From Flavobacterium amnicola (GTDB lineage Bacteria > Bacteroidota > Bacteroidia > Flavobacteriales > Flavobacteriaceae), in assembly GCF_004122165.1 (NCBI RefSeq), contig NZ_SBKO01000001.1:620001-684000 (forward strand): DNA of 64,000 bases, read 5' to 3'. Positions 8,418 to 16,252 of the stretch are shown in pieces (the first letter of the stretch is position 1; each line of letters begins with the position of its first letter). The translations under genes were made by a program, and so were the position numbers. Below the pieces are notes generated by a model, which made no database searches, was not told the DNA's origin, and saw only the letters and a program-made list of their open reading frames with translations.

Positions 8418-9642
8418 TTCTAAACTTTGGACGATTATTGTTGTTGGGTTTATTCGATTTATTCGCGTTATCTTCAGGTTTATTCGGTGTAATGGCATTA
8501 CCCGATCCGTGGCGTTTTTTATTATTATTTCGGTTTTTATTTTTACTCTTCGGTTGGTCAAAACGCGTTAAACTATCTTGCCCCATCGCATTTTGGAATG
8601 TTTTTTCTGTTTCTGGTTTGTCTTCTTCAAAAACAAAATCTTCAATAGAAGCAACTTTTTTACCTTGTTTGTTTTGAGCCAAAATTTCTTTCACATCCGC
8701 CACTTTCATTACGTGCCATTGCCCCATACTATCCGTATACGCAAACCACATTAACTCTTTAAAAATATCAATTTTTTGACAAATAGCATCGCCTTTTTCT
8801 GTTTTCAGACGGGTTTCCATATCTGGAATTCCCTTAAGCGCATCCATATAGGTGTCCAACTCGTAGTTCAAACAGCATTTTAATTTACCACATTGACCTG
8901 CTAATTTTTGAGGATTTAGAGACAGTTGTTGGTAACGTGCCGCCGAGGTGTTTACACTTCTAAAATCGGTTAACCAAGTCGAACAACACAATTCACGTCC
9001 ACATGACCCAATACCTCCTAAACGAGACGCTTCCTGACGGAAACCAACTTGTTTCATCTCGATACGAATCTTAAATTCGCTCGCATAATCTTTAATTAAC
9101 TGACGGAAATCGACACGATCGTTGGCCGTATAGTAGAAGGTTGCTTTGGAAGCATCGCCTTGAAATTCGATATCCGAAATTTTCATTTCCAATTTTAAAG
9201 AAATCGCCAATTCACGTGCGCGAACTTTCATCGGTTCTTCGCGATCACGAGCTGCACTCCAAATATCAATGTCCTTTTGAGAAGCTTTGCGGTAAATCTT
9301 TGGAATTTCACCTTCGTGATTTTCTCCTTTTTTCTTCATTTGTACTTTTACCAGTTCCCCAGTTAAAGTTACAATTCCGATGTCGTGTCCTGGAGCAGCT
9401 TCGGTAGCTACAATATCTCCAATCGACAAAGTTAGCTTTTCGGTATTTCTAAAAAATTCTTTACGCCCGTTTTTAAAACGTACTTCCACCCCGTTAAAAG
9501 GTTCTTGTCCTCCCGGAAGTGTCATATTGGAAAGCCAATCGAAAACCGTTAATTTGTTGCAGCTATCGGTGCCGCAAGTCCCATTATTTTTACACCCTTT
9601 TGGCGCGCCGCCATCAGAAGTGGAACAAGTGTTACATGCCAT
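8392..9642 (-). CDS. ricT: PSP1 domain protein RicT (YaaT-like), Fe-S regulatory complex subunit
   Basis: The 416-residue cytoplasmic protein has a cysteine-rich N-terminus (MACNTCS, then CKNNGTCGTDSC) and a central PSP1 domain with the signature GSCGRELCCSTW followed by GQCGKLKCCLNY. In Bacillus the homologue RicT works with RicA and RicF in an Fe-S complex that affects RNA processing by RNase Y. In flavobacteria the role has not been shown and is inferred from the family. The C-terminal 60 residues are strongly basic and rich in Asn and Lys, which suggests nucleic-acid contact. The final 26 bp overlap gldH. The start at 9642 follows a short 5' region with a small hairpin (GTTTCG/CGAAAC, 9663-9680). 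Confidence 0.85.
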   Translation of the reverse strand: MACNTCSTSDGGAPKGCKNNGTCGTDSCNKLTVFDWLSNMTLPGGQEPFNGVEVRFKNGRKEFFRNTEKLTLSIGDIVATEAAPGHDIGIVTLTGELVKVQMKKKGENHEGEIPKIYRKASQKDIDIWSAARDREEPMKVRARELAISLKLEMKISDIEFQGDASKATFYYTANDRVDFRQLIKDYASEFKIRIEMKQVGFRQEASRLGGIGSCGRELCCSTWLTDFRSVNTSAARYQQLSLNPQKLAGQCGKLKCCLNYELDTYMDALKGIPDMETRLKTEKGDAICQKIDIFKELMWFAYTDSMGQWHVMKVADVKEILAQNKQGKKVASIEDFVFEEDKPETEKTFQNAMGQDSLTRFDQPKSKNKNRNNNKKRHGSGNAITPNKPEDNANKSNKPNNNNRPKFRNEKKDSPK

Positions 9643-9781
9643 AATTTCTATATATATTGGTCGTTTCGATAAACCGAAACTACTATTGCCAAATTACTTT
9701 TGGAGGTAAAGATACATAATAAAAAATCCAATAACAAAATTGTCGTGTTGTGCTTGTGGAAGTATTAAATCCCAAAAAAAG

Positions 9782-9815
9782 AAATCCCAAATATCAAAAT
9801 TGACATTTGGGATTT
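9782..9815 (-). terminator. Terminator after trhO
   Basis: An AAATCCCAAATATCAA arm faces a TTGACATTTGGGATTT arm with one mismatch. On the minus strand the hairpin is followed by a T-rich tract, and it lies 22 bp after the trhO stop codon. Confidence 0.82.
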
Positions 9816-9837
9816 GAATTTTATAAATCGTACAACT

Positions 9838-11208
9838 TTAGGTTGTGATTTTGAATAATTTATCCGACAATCGGACACGAAACGGCACTTCAAAAGTAAC
9901 TTTGTCATTCACCGAAGCTTGCTCTTTTTCTGCTCCATTCACACGCATTTTTGCAATAACAAGTTCTTGATTTCCTGTTGAAGGTCCAGAAATTAAAATT
10001 TTGTCCCCCACCTGAATTTCTCCATTAGTTACTATAAATTGGGCAACACTTGCTTTGACAAAAAAGTGTTCGGCTTTGCCAACAAGTGTTTTCTTTATTT
10101 TTAATTTTTGACGAAGTGTTTTAGGTTTTTCTCCGAAATCAGTGGCTTTGGCCAATGAAATAGCGGATAGCTCTCCCGATTTTTTAAACAGTAAGGATTC
10201 TGATTTTCCTTTTCTGAAAATTTTATTTCCTACTTGTTTGCCGCGACGCAATTTTACTTGTTCTTCCAATGGCAAATGCGTCATTTCCAAACATTCGCTT
10301 GAACAACAATGCTCCATTTTTTCGGCACATGCATCACATTGGATGAACAATAAATGACAACCGTCATTAGCACAATTGGTATGATTGTCACACGGTTTTC
10401 CACATTGGTGGCATTGCGAAATAATATCATCGGTAATTCGTTCGCCCAAACGATGATCGAAAACGAAGTTTTTACCAATAAATTTACTTTCTAATCCTTC
10501 TTCTTTAAGCTGTTTGGCATAGTTAATAATTCCACCTTCTAGCTGGTATACATTTTTAAACCCTTGGTGTTTGAAGTAAGCGGAAGCTTTCTCACAACGA
10601 ATTCCTCCGGTACAATACATCACCAGGTTTTTATCTTCTTTAAATTCTTTTAATTGCTCGTTGATAATCGGCAACGATTCACGAAACGTTTCTACATCTG
10701 GGGTAATGGCACCTGCAAAATGTCCCACTTCGCTTTCGTAATGGTTTCTAAAATCGACTACAATCGTATTAGGATCTTCTAAAATGGCATTGAATTCTTT
10801 GGCTTTTAAGTGTACGCCGATATTGGTTACATCAAAGGTGTCGTCGTTCAATCCATCGGCTACAATCTTGTTTCTGACTTTTACCGTTAATTTTAAAAAC
10901 GAATGATCGTCGTGTTCTACCGCTACGTTCAAACGAATGCCTTTCATAAAATCATAGGCTTCGAGTGTTTCGCGAAAAGCTTCAAAATTTTCTGCCGGCA
11001 CGCTCATTTGCGCGTTGATGCCTTCTTTGGCGACATAGGTACGACCAAGTGCTTCCAGCTTGTCCCAAGCCAGGAATAAATCGTTACGAAATTGTTGAGG
11101 GTCTTGAATGTTGGCATACGCATAGAAAGACAACGTAAGACGTTGTTTACCGGCTTGATCAATCAGCTCTTTTCTTTCTTCTGCGCTTAAGGTGTTATAC
11201 AGTTGCAT
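9838..11208 (-). CDS. trhO: tRNA uridine(34) hydroxylase TrhO (rhodanese domain) with C-terminal beta-barrel extension
   Basis: The 456-residue cytoplasmic enzyme is expected to hydroxylate wobble uridine 34 of tRNAs with oxygen, giving 5-hydroxyuridine. An acylphosphatase-like N-terminal domain covers about 1-115. A rhodanese domain covers about 125-235, with catalytic cysteine C199 in YCTGGIRCE. A cysteine-rich segment of four-plus CxxC/CC pairs lies at about 266-306. A further domain at about 370-456 (VGDKILISGP and an SDKLFKI end) resembles the EF-Tu domain 2-like barrel found at the C-terminus of U32 peptidases such as TrhP. E. coli TrhO, at about 350 residues, lacks this barrel. The gene is monocistronic with its own promoter and terminator. 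Confidence 0.85.
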   Translation of the reverse strand: MQLYNTLSAEERKELIDQAGKQRLTLSFYAYANIQDPQQFRNDLFLAWDKLEALGRTYVAKEGINAQMSVPAENFEAFRETLEAYDFMKGIRLNVAVEHDDHSFLKLTVKVRNKIVADGLNDDTFDVTNIGVHLKAKEFNAILEDPNTIVVDFRNHYESEVGHFAGAITPDVETFRESLPIINEQLKEFKEDKNLVMYCTGGIRCEKASAYFKHQGFKNVYQLEGGIINYAKQLKEEGLESKFIGKNFVFDHRLGERITDDIISQCHQCGKPCDNHTNCANDGCHLLFIQCDACAEKMEHCCSSECLEMTHLPLEEQVKLRRGKQVGNKIFRKGKSESLLFKKSGELSAISLAKATDFGEKPKTLRQKLKIKKTLVGKAEHFFVKASVAQFIVTNGEIQVGDKILISGPSTGNQELVIAKMRVNGAEKEQASVNDKVTFEVPFRVRLSDKLFKITT

Positions 11209-11264
11209 GCTATAAACGTTTAAGTGAGAAATATTTGTAAACCCTAAATGGAAGGATTTCGGTG

Positions 11265-11295
11265 CAAATTTAGGAATTATTCTTTTATTTCAAAA
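11265..11295 (-). promoter_or_regulatory. Bacteroidetes-type promoter of trhO
   Basis: On the minus strand TTTTG at 11291-11295 is followed after 18 bp by TAAATTTG at 11265-11272. This fits the TTTG/TAnnTTTG consensus of the Bacteroidetes primary sigma factor. Confidence 0.6.
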
Positions 11296-11396
11296 TTGAA
11301 AAACTTTAACAAAATATACGGAAAAGCCGTAAAATTTATTTCGAAAAAAGCAGTTTGTTTATAACAATAGAGTAATTTTAAACTGTAAACTTAATT

Positions 11397-12989
11397 ATGA
11401 AACTAAAAAAAATTTCTTATTTCTTGATTTTATCACTTTTGGGAGTAGTAATTTATTCTTGCAATACCGATGATTTAGCTATTCAACAAGAAGTACAAAC
11501 ACAGAAATACAAAGGATTAAACCACATTAAAACTGCTGATTTATTTAAAGACAAGAAATTTACAACTGCATTTGCTAAAATTCCAACCAAAACAAAATTA
11601 ACTTCTTTAAAAACCAGTAAAACCATTATGGAACACGAATATGGTTTTACTATTGAAGAATTCAAACCTGCTAATGTTTATGAAACAGATAGTGTTGTTT
11701 CCTACACATTACTTATTACAAGACCTAATCAAACAGCTCATTCTGTAGAAAATTTAGTCATTAATACTAATAAGTTTACTGATAGTATTAGCGCATTCCT
11801 ATACAAATATGAAAGTGATGTTATAATTAATAATTTTACAAATTATGTTGACAACAGTATCATTACACCTATTGTCTATAACAACATAGAATACAATCCT
11901 TCTGCAACAAATAAAGAATCACCTTGTATTATTACAGCATATAGAATATGCGAAAATCATTCTAGCCCTGAGATGGTACCAACTTGCCAAGCCCCAATAC
12001 AGTATGAAATCACATGCGGCGGGGGCGGGGGAGCTGATGGAAGTTCACCTTTGCCAACATCAAGTAACACATCTACTGGAGGTGGTGTTGGTGGCGCAAT
12101 ACAAACCGCTCCTGTTTACCAAATGTCTCCGCTTGAATTGGCAAGAAAAAACTTCACAATGAATGATTTAACTGACGAACAATTTAGTTGGTTAACAAAT
12201 CCAGCCAACGACCAAGCCGAAGCTGCAATTTATGCTTATCTAGAATACTCTAATGCAACAACTGGAGAACTTGGGTATTCGCCTGAGAAAATAGCCATTG
12301 TTAAAAATTTGATAAATATTAGAATTTGGGAATCAACAAGAATAAATGGAAATCTACTAAAACCATGTATGCAAAGTATTTTAAATGACATAAAAAAACT
12401 GCAAAATGGTAGTGTTGGGCAAATTATTCAAAAATTCGCAGGAAATACACCTGGATTCAATTGGGAGGTTAAAGATGGTGTTCTGAGTGGTGGAGTTGTT
12501 GCATCTACACAAACCCCATCACAATATAACACAACTTCATCAACAATTACAACAACTTTCAATACCACTGCATATCCTGATGCAAGTGAACTCTCTTGGG
12601 CAAGAACTATAATTCACGAAAGTGTTCATGCTTATTTATCTGTATATTTTGCAACAAATAGCCCCGGATTCATAGGTAATTATCCAAATATGGTTAATGA
12701 TTGGGGAATCTTACAAAATTGGAATGCTGTACACCATGAAGAATTTGCTCGAAGTTTAGTGAATGAAATTGCGAATTCCCTTCAGGAATATGGAATTTCA
12801 AAAGGATATAATTTACCAAGACAATTTTATGATGACATGTCATGGGCTGGACTTCAAGGAACAACTCTTTTCCAAAATCTTTCACCGGCAGATCAAAATA
12901 GAATTTTAAATGTCATTGCAATTGAATTGACAGGAATAGATCTAAATAGTAATTCTCAAATCCAAAAAGGAAGACCAGCTGGATGCTAA
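11397..12989 (+). CDS. Putative lipoprotein with HExxH zinc-protease-like motif
   Basis: I do not recognise the family. The 530-residue protein has a lipoprotein signal peptide (MKLKKISYFLILSLLGVVIY, then SC, lipidated C22). Residues 170-235 contain four cysteines and a run CGGGGG followed by a Gly/Ser/Thr linker, which separates an N-terminal domain from a C-terminal domain. The latter carries IIHESVHAY (405-413), an HExxH metal-binding motif, and HHEEFARSLVNE (446-457), which could supply a third ligand. This suggests a surface or periplasmic zinc metallopeptidase, but catalysis is unproven. The gene is AT-rich and sits with a second unknown lipoprotein between trhO and dprA, which looks like accessory DNA. 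No T9SS sorting domain is present. Confidence 0.6.
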   Translation: MKLKKISYFLILSLLGVVIYSCNTDDLAIQQEVQTQKYKGLNHIKTADLFKDKKFTTAFAKIPTKTKLTSLKTSKTIMEHEYGFTIEEFKPANVYETDSVVSYTLLITRPNQTAHSVENLVINTNKFTDSISAFLYKYESDVIINNFTNYVDNSIITPIVYNNIEYNPSATNKESPCIITAYRICENHSSPEMVPTCQAPIQYEITCGGGGGADGSSPLPTSSNTSTGGGVGGAIQTAPVYQMSPLELARKNFTMNDLTDEQFSWLTNPANDQAEAAIYAYLEYSNATTGELGYSPEKIAIVKNLINIRIWESTRINGNLLKPCMQSILNDIKKLQNGSVGQIIQKFAGNTPGFNWEVKDGVLSGGVVASTQTPSQYNTTSSTITTTFNTTAYPDASELSWARTIIHESVHAYLSVYFATNSPGFIGNYPNMVNDWGILQNWNAVHHEEFARSLVNEIANSLQEYGISKGYNLPRQFYDDMSWAGLQGTTLFQNLSPADQNRILNVIAIELTGIDLNSNSQIQKGRPAGC

Positions 12990-12999
12990 ATTTAAACTT

Positions 13000-13413
13000 A
13001 TGAAACAACTCTTTTTCTACATATTTTTATTTTCAATTTTTATTGGTTGCTCAGTTAGTAGTAAAAAATCAACATATAATAAGTCTTATTTTACTTATAA
13101 AAAAAATAGAATTAAAACAAGTTCCGTAAATAATGGAAAAGCAATTATATATATGAAGATGAATTATGTGAATAAAAACATGTCAAAAAATCCAACTTTT
13201 ATAAAGGTTAATTGTGAAAAATTAAGAACAGATACTGATTCATATGAAATTATTTATGATCAAATTCCTGAGACTGATTTTAGACTCAATATTTCCTCTT
13301 TAGGATGTTTCACAATAGATACAAATCCTATAAAGCTGAAAGAAAATGATTCCATCGTTTATAATTTTTATTTTGCTGAAAATGACATACCAATAATTGA
13401 TTGTGAACATTAA
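13000..13413 (+). CDS. Hypothetical small lipoprotein
   Basis: The 137-residue protein starts MKQLFFYIFLFSIFIGCSV, a lipoprotein signal peptide with the lipobox IGC at 15-17. The mature part is rich in lysine, asparagine and tyrosine, predicted beta-rich, and contains two further cysteines (C70-region and near the C-terminus). I know no family. It begins 10 bp after the HExxH lipoprotein gene on the same strand and shares its terminator, so the two form a two-gene operon and might act together, for example as enzyme and immunity or chaperone partner; that is speculation. Codon usage is even more AT-rich than that of the surrounding housekeeping genes. Confidence 0.6.
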   Translation: MKQLFFYIFLFSIFIGCSVSSKKSTYNKSYFTYKKNRIKTSSVNNGKAIIYMKMNYVNKNMSKNPTFIKVNCEKLRTDTDSYEIIYDQIPETDFRLNISSLGCFTIDTNPIKLKENDSIVYNFYFAENDIPIIDCEH

Positions 13414-13431
13414 AACAAATCAAACATATTA

Positions 13432-13472
13432 AATAGTGGTTTCCAAAATATTGAAAACCGCTATTATTTTTT
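13432..13472 (+). terminator. Terminator of the two-lipoprotein operon
   Basis: The stem AATAGTGGTTT pairs with AAACCGCTATT (one G-T pair) and is followed by ATTTTTT. It lies just past the stop codon at 13413 and abuts the convergent dprA gene. Confidence 0.72.
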
Positions 13473-14571
13473 AAATAATTTCAAAAAACTTCCCTTGCAA
13501 CGGTCGCACCACTCCTTTCAACTCCATATTTAATAAGATTGAGGAAAGTTTAAAAATAGGCATGTTACTTTCTAAAGAAATAATATCCAAATGCTCCTTT
13601 CCTTGTTTTTGAAGGTAATCGTAAATGATTTGTTCTTCATTTTCTAACGACACAAATAATTGCTTTTGTATGGCTTTTTCCGATTTTTTAATGTCCCAAT
13701 TTAAATGGTAAATCAAGTCGGTAGCATTTGTGAGCAAATGCGCTTTATTGGTTTTTATCAACATGTTACAACCTTGACTGTATTTATCGGTGGCACGGCC
13801 AGGCACGGCAAACACCTCTTTATTGTAATCGTTGGCCATGGTTGCTGTGACGAGTGAGCCGCCTTTTTCGGCACTTTCAATGACAATCGTTGCTTCTGAA
13901 ATTCCGGCGACTATACGGTTTCGTTTGACAAAATTTTCTCGATCCGGATTGGAAGTACTCCAAAATTCTGTCATAAAACCACCGTTTTCTTCCATTTTAT
14001 GCATGTATTTCTTGTGCGTTTTAGGATAAATTTGATTCAATCCGTGGGCTAGAACTCCAATGGTTTGCAAGTTGTTTTCAATTGCTGCTTGATGTACCAC
14101 AATATCTACTCCATACGCAAATCCGCTAACAATAATCGGATTGAGTGGTGCCAAATCGGCTATGAGATTTTTACAGAAATCCATACCATAGGAAGTCACT
14201 TGGCGGGTACCCACCATGCTAATTATTTTTCTGTTTTCTAAGTGGATGTTTCCAGCGGTAAACAATAAAACAGGCGCGTCAAAACACTGTTTTAATCGTT
14301 CGGGATAGAGGGCGTCTTGATAAAATAAGGTGTTGATATGTTGCGATTGGATAAATTTGAGTTCCGCTTCGGCAGCTATTAGAACCTCTTTTTTCTTCAG
14401 ATTTCGAATAATGGAAGCTCCTATTCCGTCAATTTTAGCCAATTGAATGGGTTTGGCTTTAAAGACTTCTTCCGCAGAACCTAAATGGGTTAGGAGTTTT
14501 TTGGCAATAACATCTCCAATACCTTCCGTTTTTAGCAGTGCTAAGGTGTGTAGTAATTCTTCTTGTAACAT
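13471..14571 (-). CDS. dprA: DNA-processing protein DprA (Smf)
   Basis: The 366-residue cytoplasmic protein loads RecA onto incoming single-stranded DNA in natural transformation and is widely conserved even where competence is unproven. A helix-hairpin-helix segment lies near the start (TEGIGDVIAKKLL). A Rossmann DprA domain follows with SMVGTRQVTSYG, SGFAYGVDI, GGSLVTA and FAVPGRATD. A winged-helix domain lies at the C-terminus. I use the ATG at 14569-14571; a TTG seven codons upstream is possible but adds nothing recognisable. It converges with the lipoprotein operon and diverges from the HU/SPOR gene. Confidence 0.92.
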   Translation of the reverse strand: MLQEELLHTLALLKTEGIGDVIAKKLLTHLGSAEEVFKAKPIQLAKIDGIGASIIRNLKKKEVLIAAEAELKFIQSQHINTLFYQDALYPERLKQCFDAPVLLFTAGNIHLENRKIISMVGTRQVTSYGMDFCKNLIADLAPLNPIIVSGFAYGVDIVVHQAAIENNLQTIGVLAHGLNQIYPKTHKKYMHKMEENGGFMTEFWSTSNPDRENFVKRNRIVAGISEATIVIESAEKGGSLVTATMANDYNKEVFAVPGRATDKYSQGCNMLIKTNKAHLLTNATDLIYHLNWDIKKSEKAIQKQLFVSLENEEQIIYDYLQKQGKEHLDIISLESNMPIFKLSSILLNMELKGVVRPLQGKFFEII

Positions 14572-14669
14572 GGCGTATAAATGAGGTTGCAAAATAATTA
14601 TTTTTAAATTGTTAATAACATTTGTTGATAAAATTTTTAATTTCTCTTGTATTCTCTATTTTTGTTGGT

Positions 14670-15620
14670 ATGAATATCGAACATTACATTTCGCAACTTT
14701 TATACCGTTACCAATGTGTAACCGTTCCTGGTTTTGGTGCCTTTTTGACCGAAACGGTGTCGGCTTCCGTGAATGAAACCAATCATAATTTTTTTCCACC
14801 TAAAAAGGTTGTTTCTTTTAATTCGCACATTAAAAACAATGACGGATTATTAGCCAATCATATCGCGCAGGCTGAAAAGTTATCGTATGACGAAGTGGTT
14901 TCAAAAATGGAATCAGAAGTAACACTTTGGAAAAATAAATTACAAAATCGCGATTTCTTAATTTTTAAGAATATTGGTCTTTTAAAATTAAATTCAGAAA
15001 ACAATATCGTTTTTGAAGGATATAATCACACCAACTACTTAGCCGAATCATTTGGTTTGGCTTCCTTTGTTTCGCCAAATGTAAAACGCGAGGTTTTAAA
15101 AACGTTGGTTACCGAAGAAAGTGAAAAAATTGCTATCGATACCGAAGTAATCACTCTTGAAACCAGAAGAAGCAACCCGTTTGTTACTTTTGTGAAATAT
15201 GCTGCCGTTATAACGGTTTCTCTTGGCGCTACTGCTTTTGGATATGTGGGTTATATTGACCAACAAGAACAAGCCGAAACTTTACTGGTTCAGGCACAAG
15301 TACAAAAAGAAGTACAATCGAAATTACAAGAAGCTACTTTTTTCATCGCAAATCCGGTGAATGACGCAGTAGCCAATCCGGAGTTGAATTATGATTTTCA
15401 TATCGTATCCGGTTCTTTCCGACGTATTAAAAACGCTAATAAATCCCTACAAGAATTAAATCAAAAAGGATTTAATTCTTCCGTTATTACCAGAGAAGAT
15501 GGTTTGTTTTCGGTAGTATACGGAACCTATACTTCGCAAGCAGAGGCAGATGCGGCACTTTTAAAAATTCAAACGCAGGAAAATAAGGAGGCTTGGATTC
15601 TCTTGTTAGAAAAAAAATAA
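14670..15620 (+). CDS. HU-CCDC81-like and SPOR domain membrane protein
   Basis: The 316-residue protein has two N-terminal HU-like (CCDC81 type) domains (about 1-130; VPGFGAFLTET, FFPPKKVVSFNSHIKNNDG), one membrane helix (about 176-195; YAAVITVSLGATAFGYVGY), and a C-terminal SPOR domain (about 243-316; FHIVSGSFRRIKNANKSL) that binds denuded glycan strands at division septa. It therefore probably links the cytoplasm to septal peptidoglycan. I start at ATG 14670, because the in-frame upstream TTG at 14622 lies in the dprA intergenic region and adds a run of non-conserved hydrophobic residues. The gene is monocistronic and ends at a clear terminator. Confidence 0.85.
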   Translation: MNIEHYISQLLYRYQCVTVPGFGAFLTETVSASVNETNHNFFPPKKVVSFNSHIKNNDGLLANHIAQAEKLSYDEVVSKMESEVTLWKNKLQNRDFLIFKNIGLLKLNSENNIVFEGYNHTNYLAESFGLASFVSPNVKREVLKTLVTEESEKIAIDTEVITLETRRSNPFVTFVKYAAVITVSLGATAFGYVGYIDQQEQAETLLVQAQVQKEVQSKLQEATFFIANPVNDAVANPELNYDFHIVSGSFRRIKNANKSLQELNQKGFNSSVITREDGLFSVVYGTYTSQAEADAALLKIQTQENKEAWILLLEKK

Positions 15621-15624
15621 ACCG

Positions 15625-15656
15625 AATGCCTTTCAAATTTGAAAGGCATTTTTTTT
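15625..15656 (+). terminator. Terminator of the HU/SPOR gene
   Basis: The arms AATGCCTTTCAAA and TTTGAAAGGCATT form a perfect stem that runs into eight T residues. It begins 5 bp after the stop codon. Confidence 0.9.
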
Positions 15657-15673
15657 AACTGTAATTTTCCTTA

Positions 15674-15681
15674 TATCTTTG
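15674..15681 (+). promoter_or_regulatory. -7 box of the acyl-CoA thioesterase promoter
   Basis: TATCTTTG matches TAnnTTTG and lies 22 bp before the ATG at 15704. No clear -33 element is visible. Confidence 0.5.
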
Positions 15682-15703
15682 TACGAAATTAAACACACAC
15701 TCT

Positions 15704-16213
15704 ATGCAAGCTAAATTTCCTTCCGAATCGTTAACTGTTTTAACCGATTTAGTATTACCAAGTGAAACCAATCCATTAAATAATCTTTTTGGTGGCGAAT
15801 TATTAGCCCGTATGGATCGTGCTGCTAGTATTGCTGCGCGTCGTCATTCGCGTCGTATTACGGTAACCGCTTCGGTAAACCACGTGGCGTTTAACAGAGC
15901 TATTCCTTTAGGAAGTGTAGTAACTGTGGAAGCGAAAGTGTCGAGAGCTTTTTCAAGTTCTATGGAAATTTATATTGATGTGTGGATTGAAGACCGTGAA
16001 TCAGGGATTAAAACCAAAGCCAATGAAGCGATTTATACCTTTGTGGCGGTTGATGAAACAGGTCGTCCAGTGGAAGTCCCTCAAATAACACCACAAACTG
16101 AAGAAGAAAAATCACGCTATGATGCGGCATTGCGACGTAAACAGTTGAGTTTGGTTCTTGCCGGAAAAATGAATCCGCAAGACGCTACTGAGTTGAAGGC
16201 GTTGTTTTTATAA
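15704..16213 (+). CDS. Acyl-CoA thioesterase (hotdog fold)
   Basis: The 169-residue cytoplasmic hotdog-fold enzyme hydrolyses acyl-CoA esters to free acid and CoA. NPLNNLFGGELLARMDRAA (about 22-40) is the conserved active-site helix region of the YciA/BACH type, followed by VNHVAFNRAIPLG. The length is normal for a single hotdog domain that would form hexamers. A -7 box lies 22 bp upstream. A bidirectional terminator separates it from the convergent EnvC-like gene. The acyl-chain specificity cannot be read from the sequence. Confidence 0.88.
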   Translation: MQAKFPSESLTVLTDLVLPSETNPLNNLFGGELLARMDRAASIAARRHSRRITVTASVNHVAFNRAIPLGSVVTVEAKVSRAFSSSMEIYIDVWIEDRESGIKTKANEAIYTFVAVDETGRPVEVPQITPQTEEEKSRYDAALRRKQLSLVLAGKMNPQDATELKALFL

Positions 16214-16225
16214 AATATATCCAAT

Positions 16226-16251
16226 AAAAAAGTCCCTTGCGGGACTTTTTT
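16226..16251. terminator. Bidirectional terminator between the thioesterase and EnvC-like genes
   Basis: AAAAAAGTCCC and GGGACTTTTTT form a perfect stem with a 4-nt loop. A and T tracts on both sides serve both converging genes, and the minus-strand stop codon lies 2 bp away. Confidence 0.9.
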
Positions 16252-16252
16252 A

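Noticed and set aside
9663..9680. Riboswitch in the 5' region of ricT
   Set aside because: Only a six-base-pair hairpin (GTTTCG/CGAAAC) is visible, too small for any riboswitch class.
14622..14669. Upstream TTG start for the HU/SPOR protein giving a hydrophobic N-terminus
   Set aside because: It would put a signal-like stretch before DNA-binding-type HU domains that should be cytoplasmic; ATG 14670 gives the usual N-terminus.
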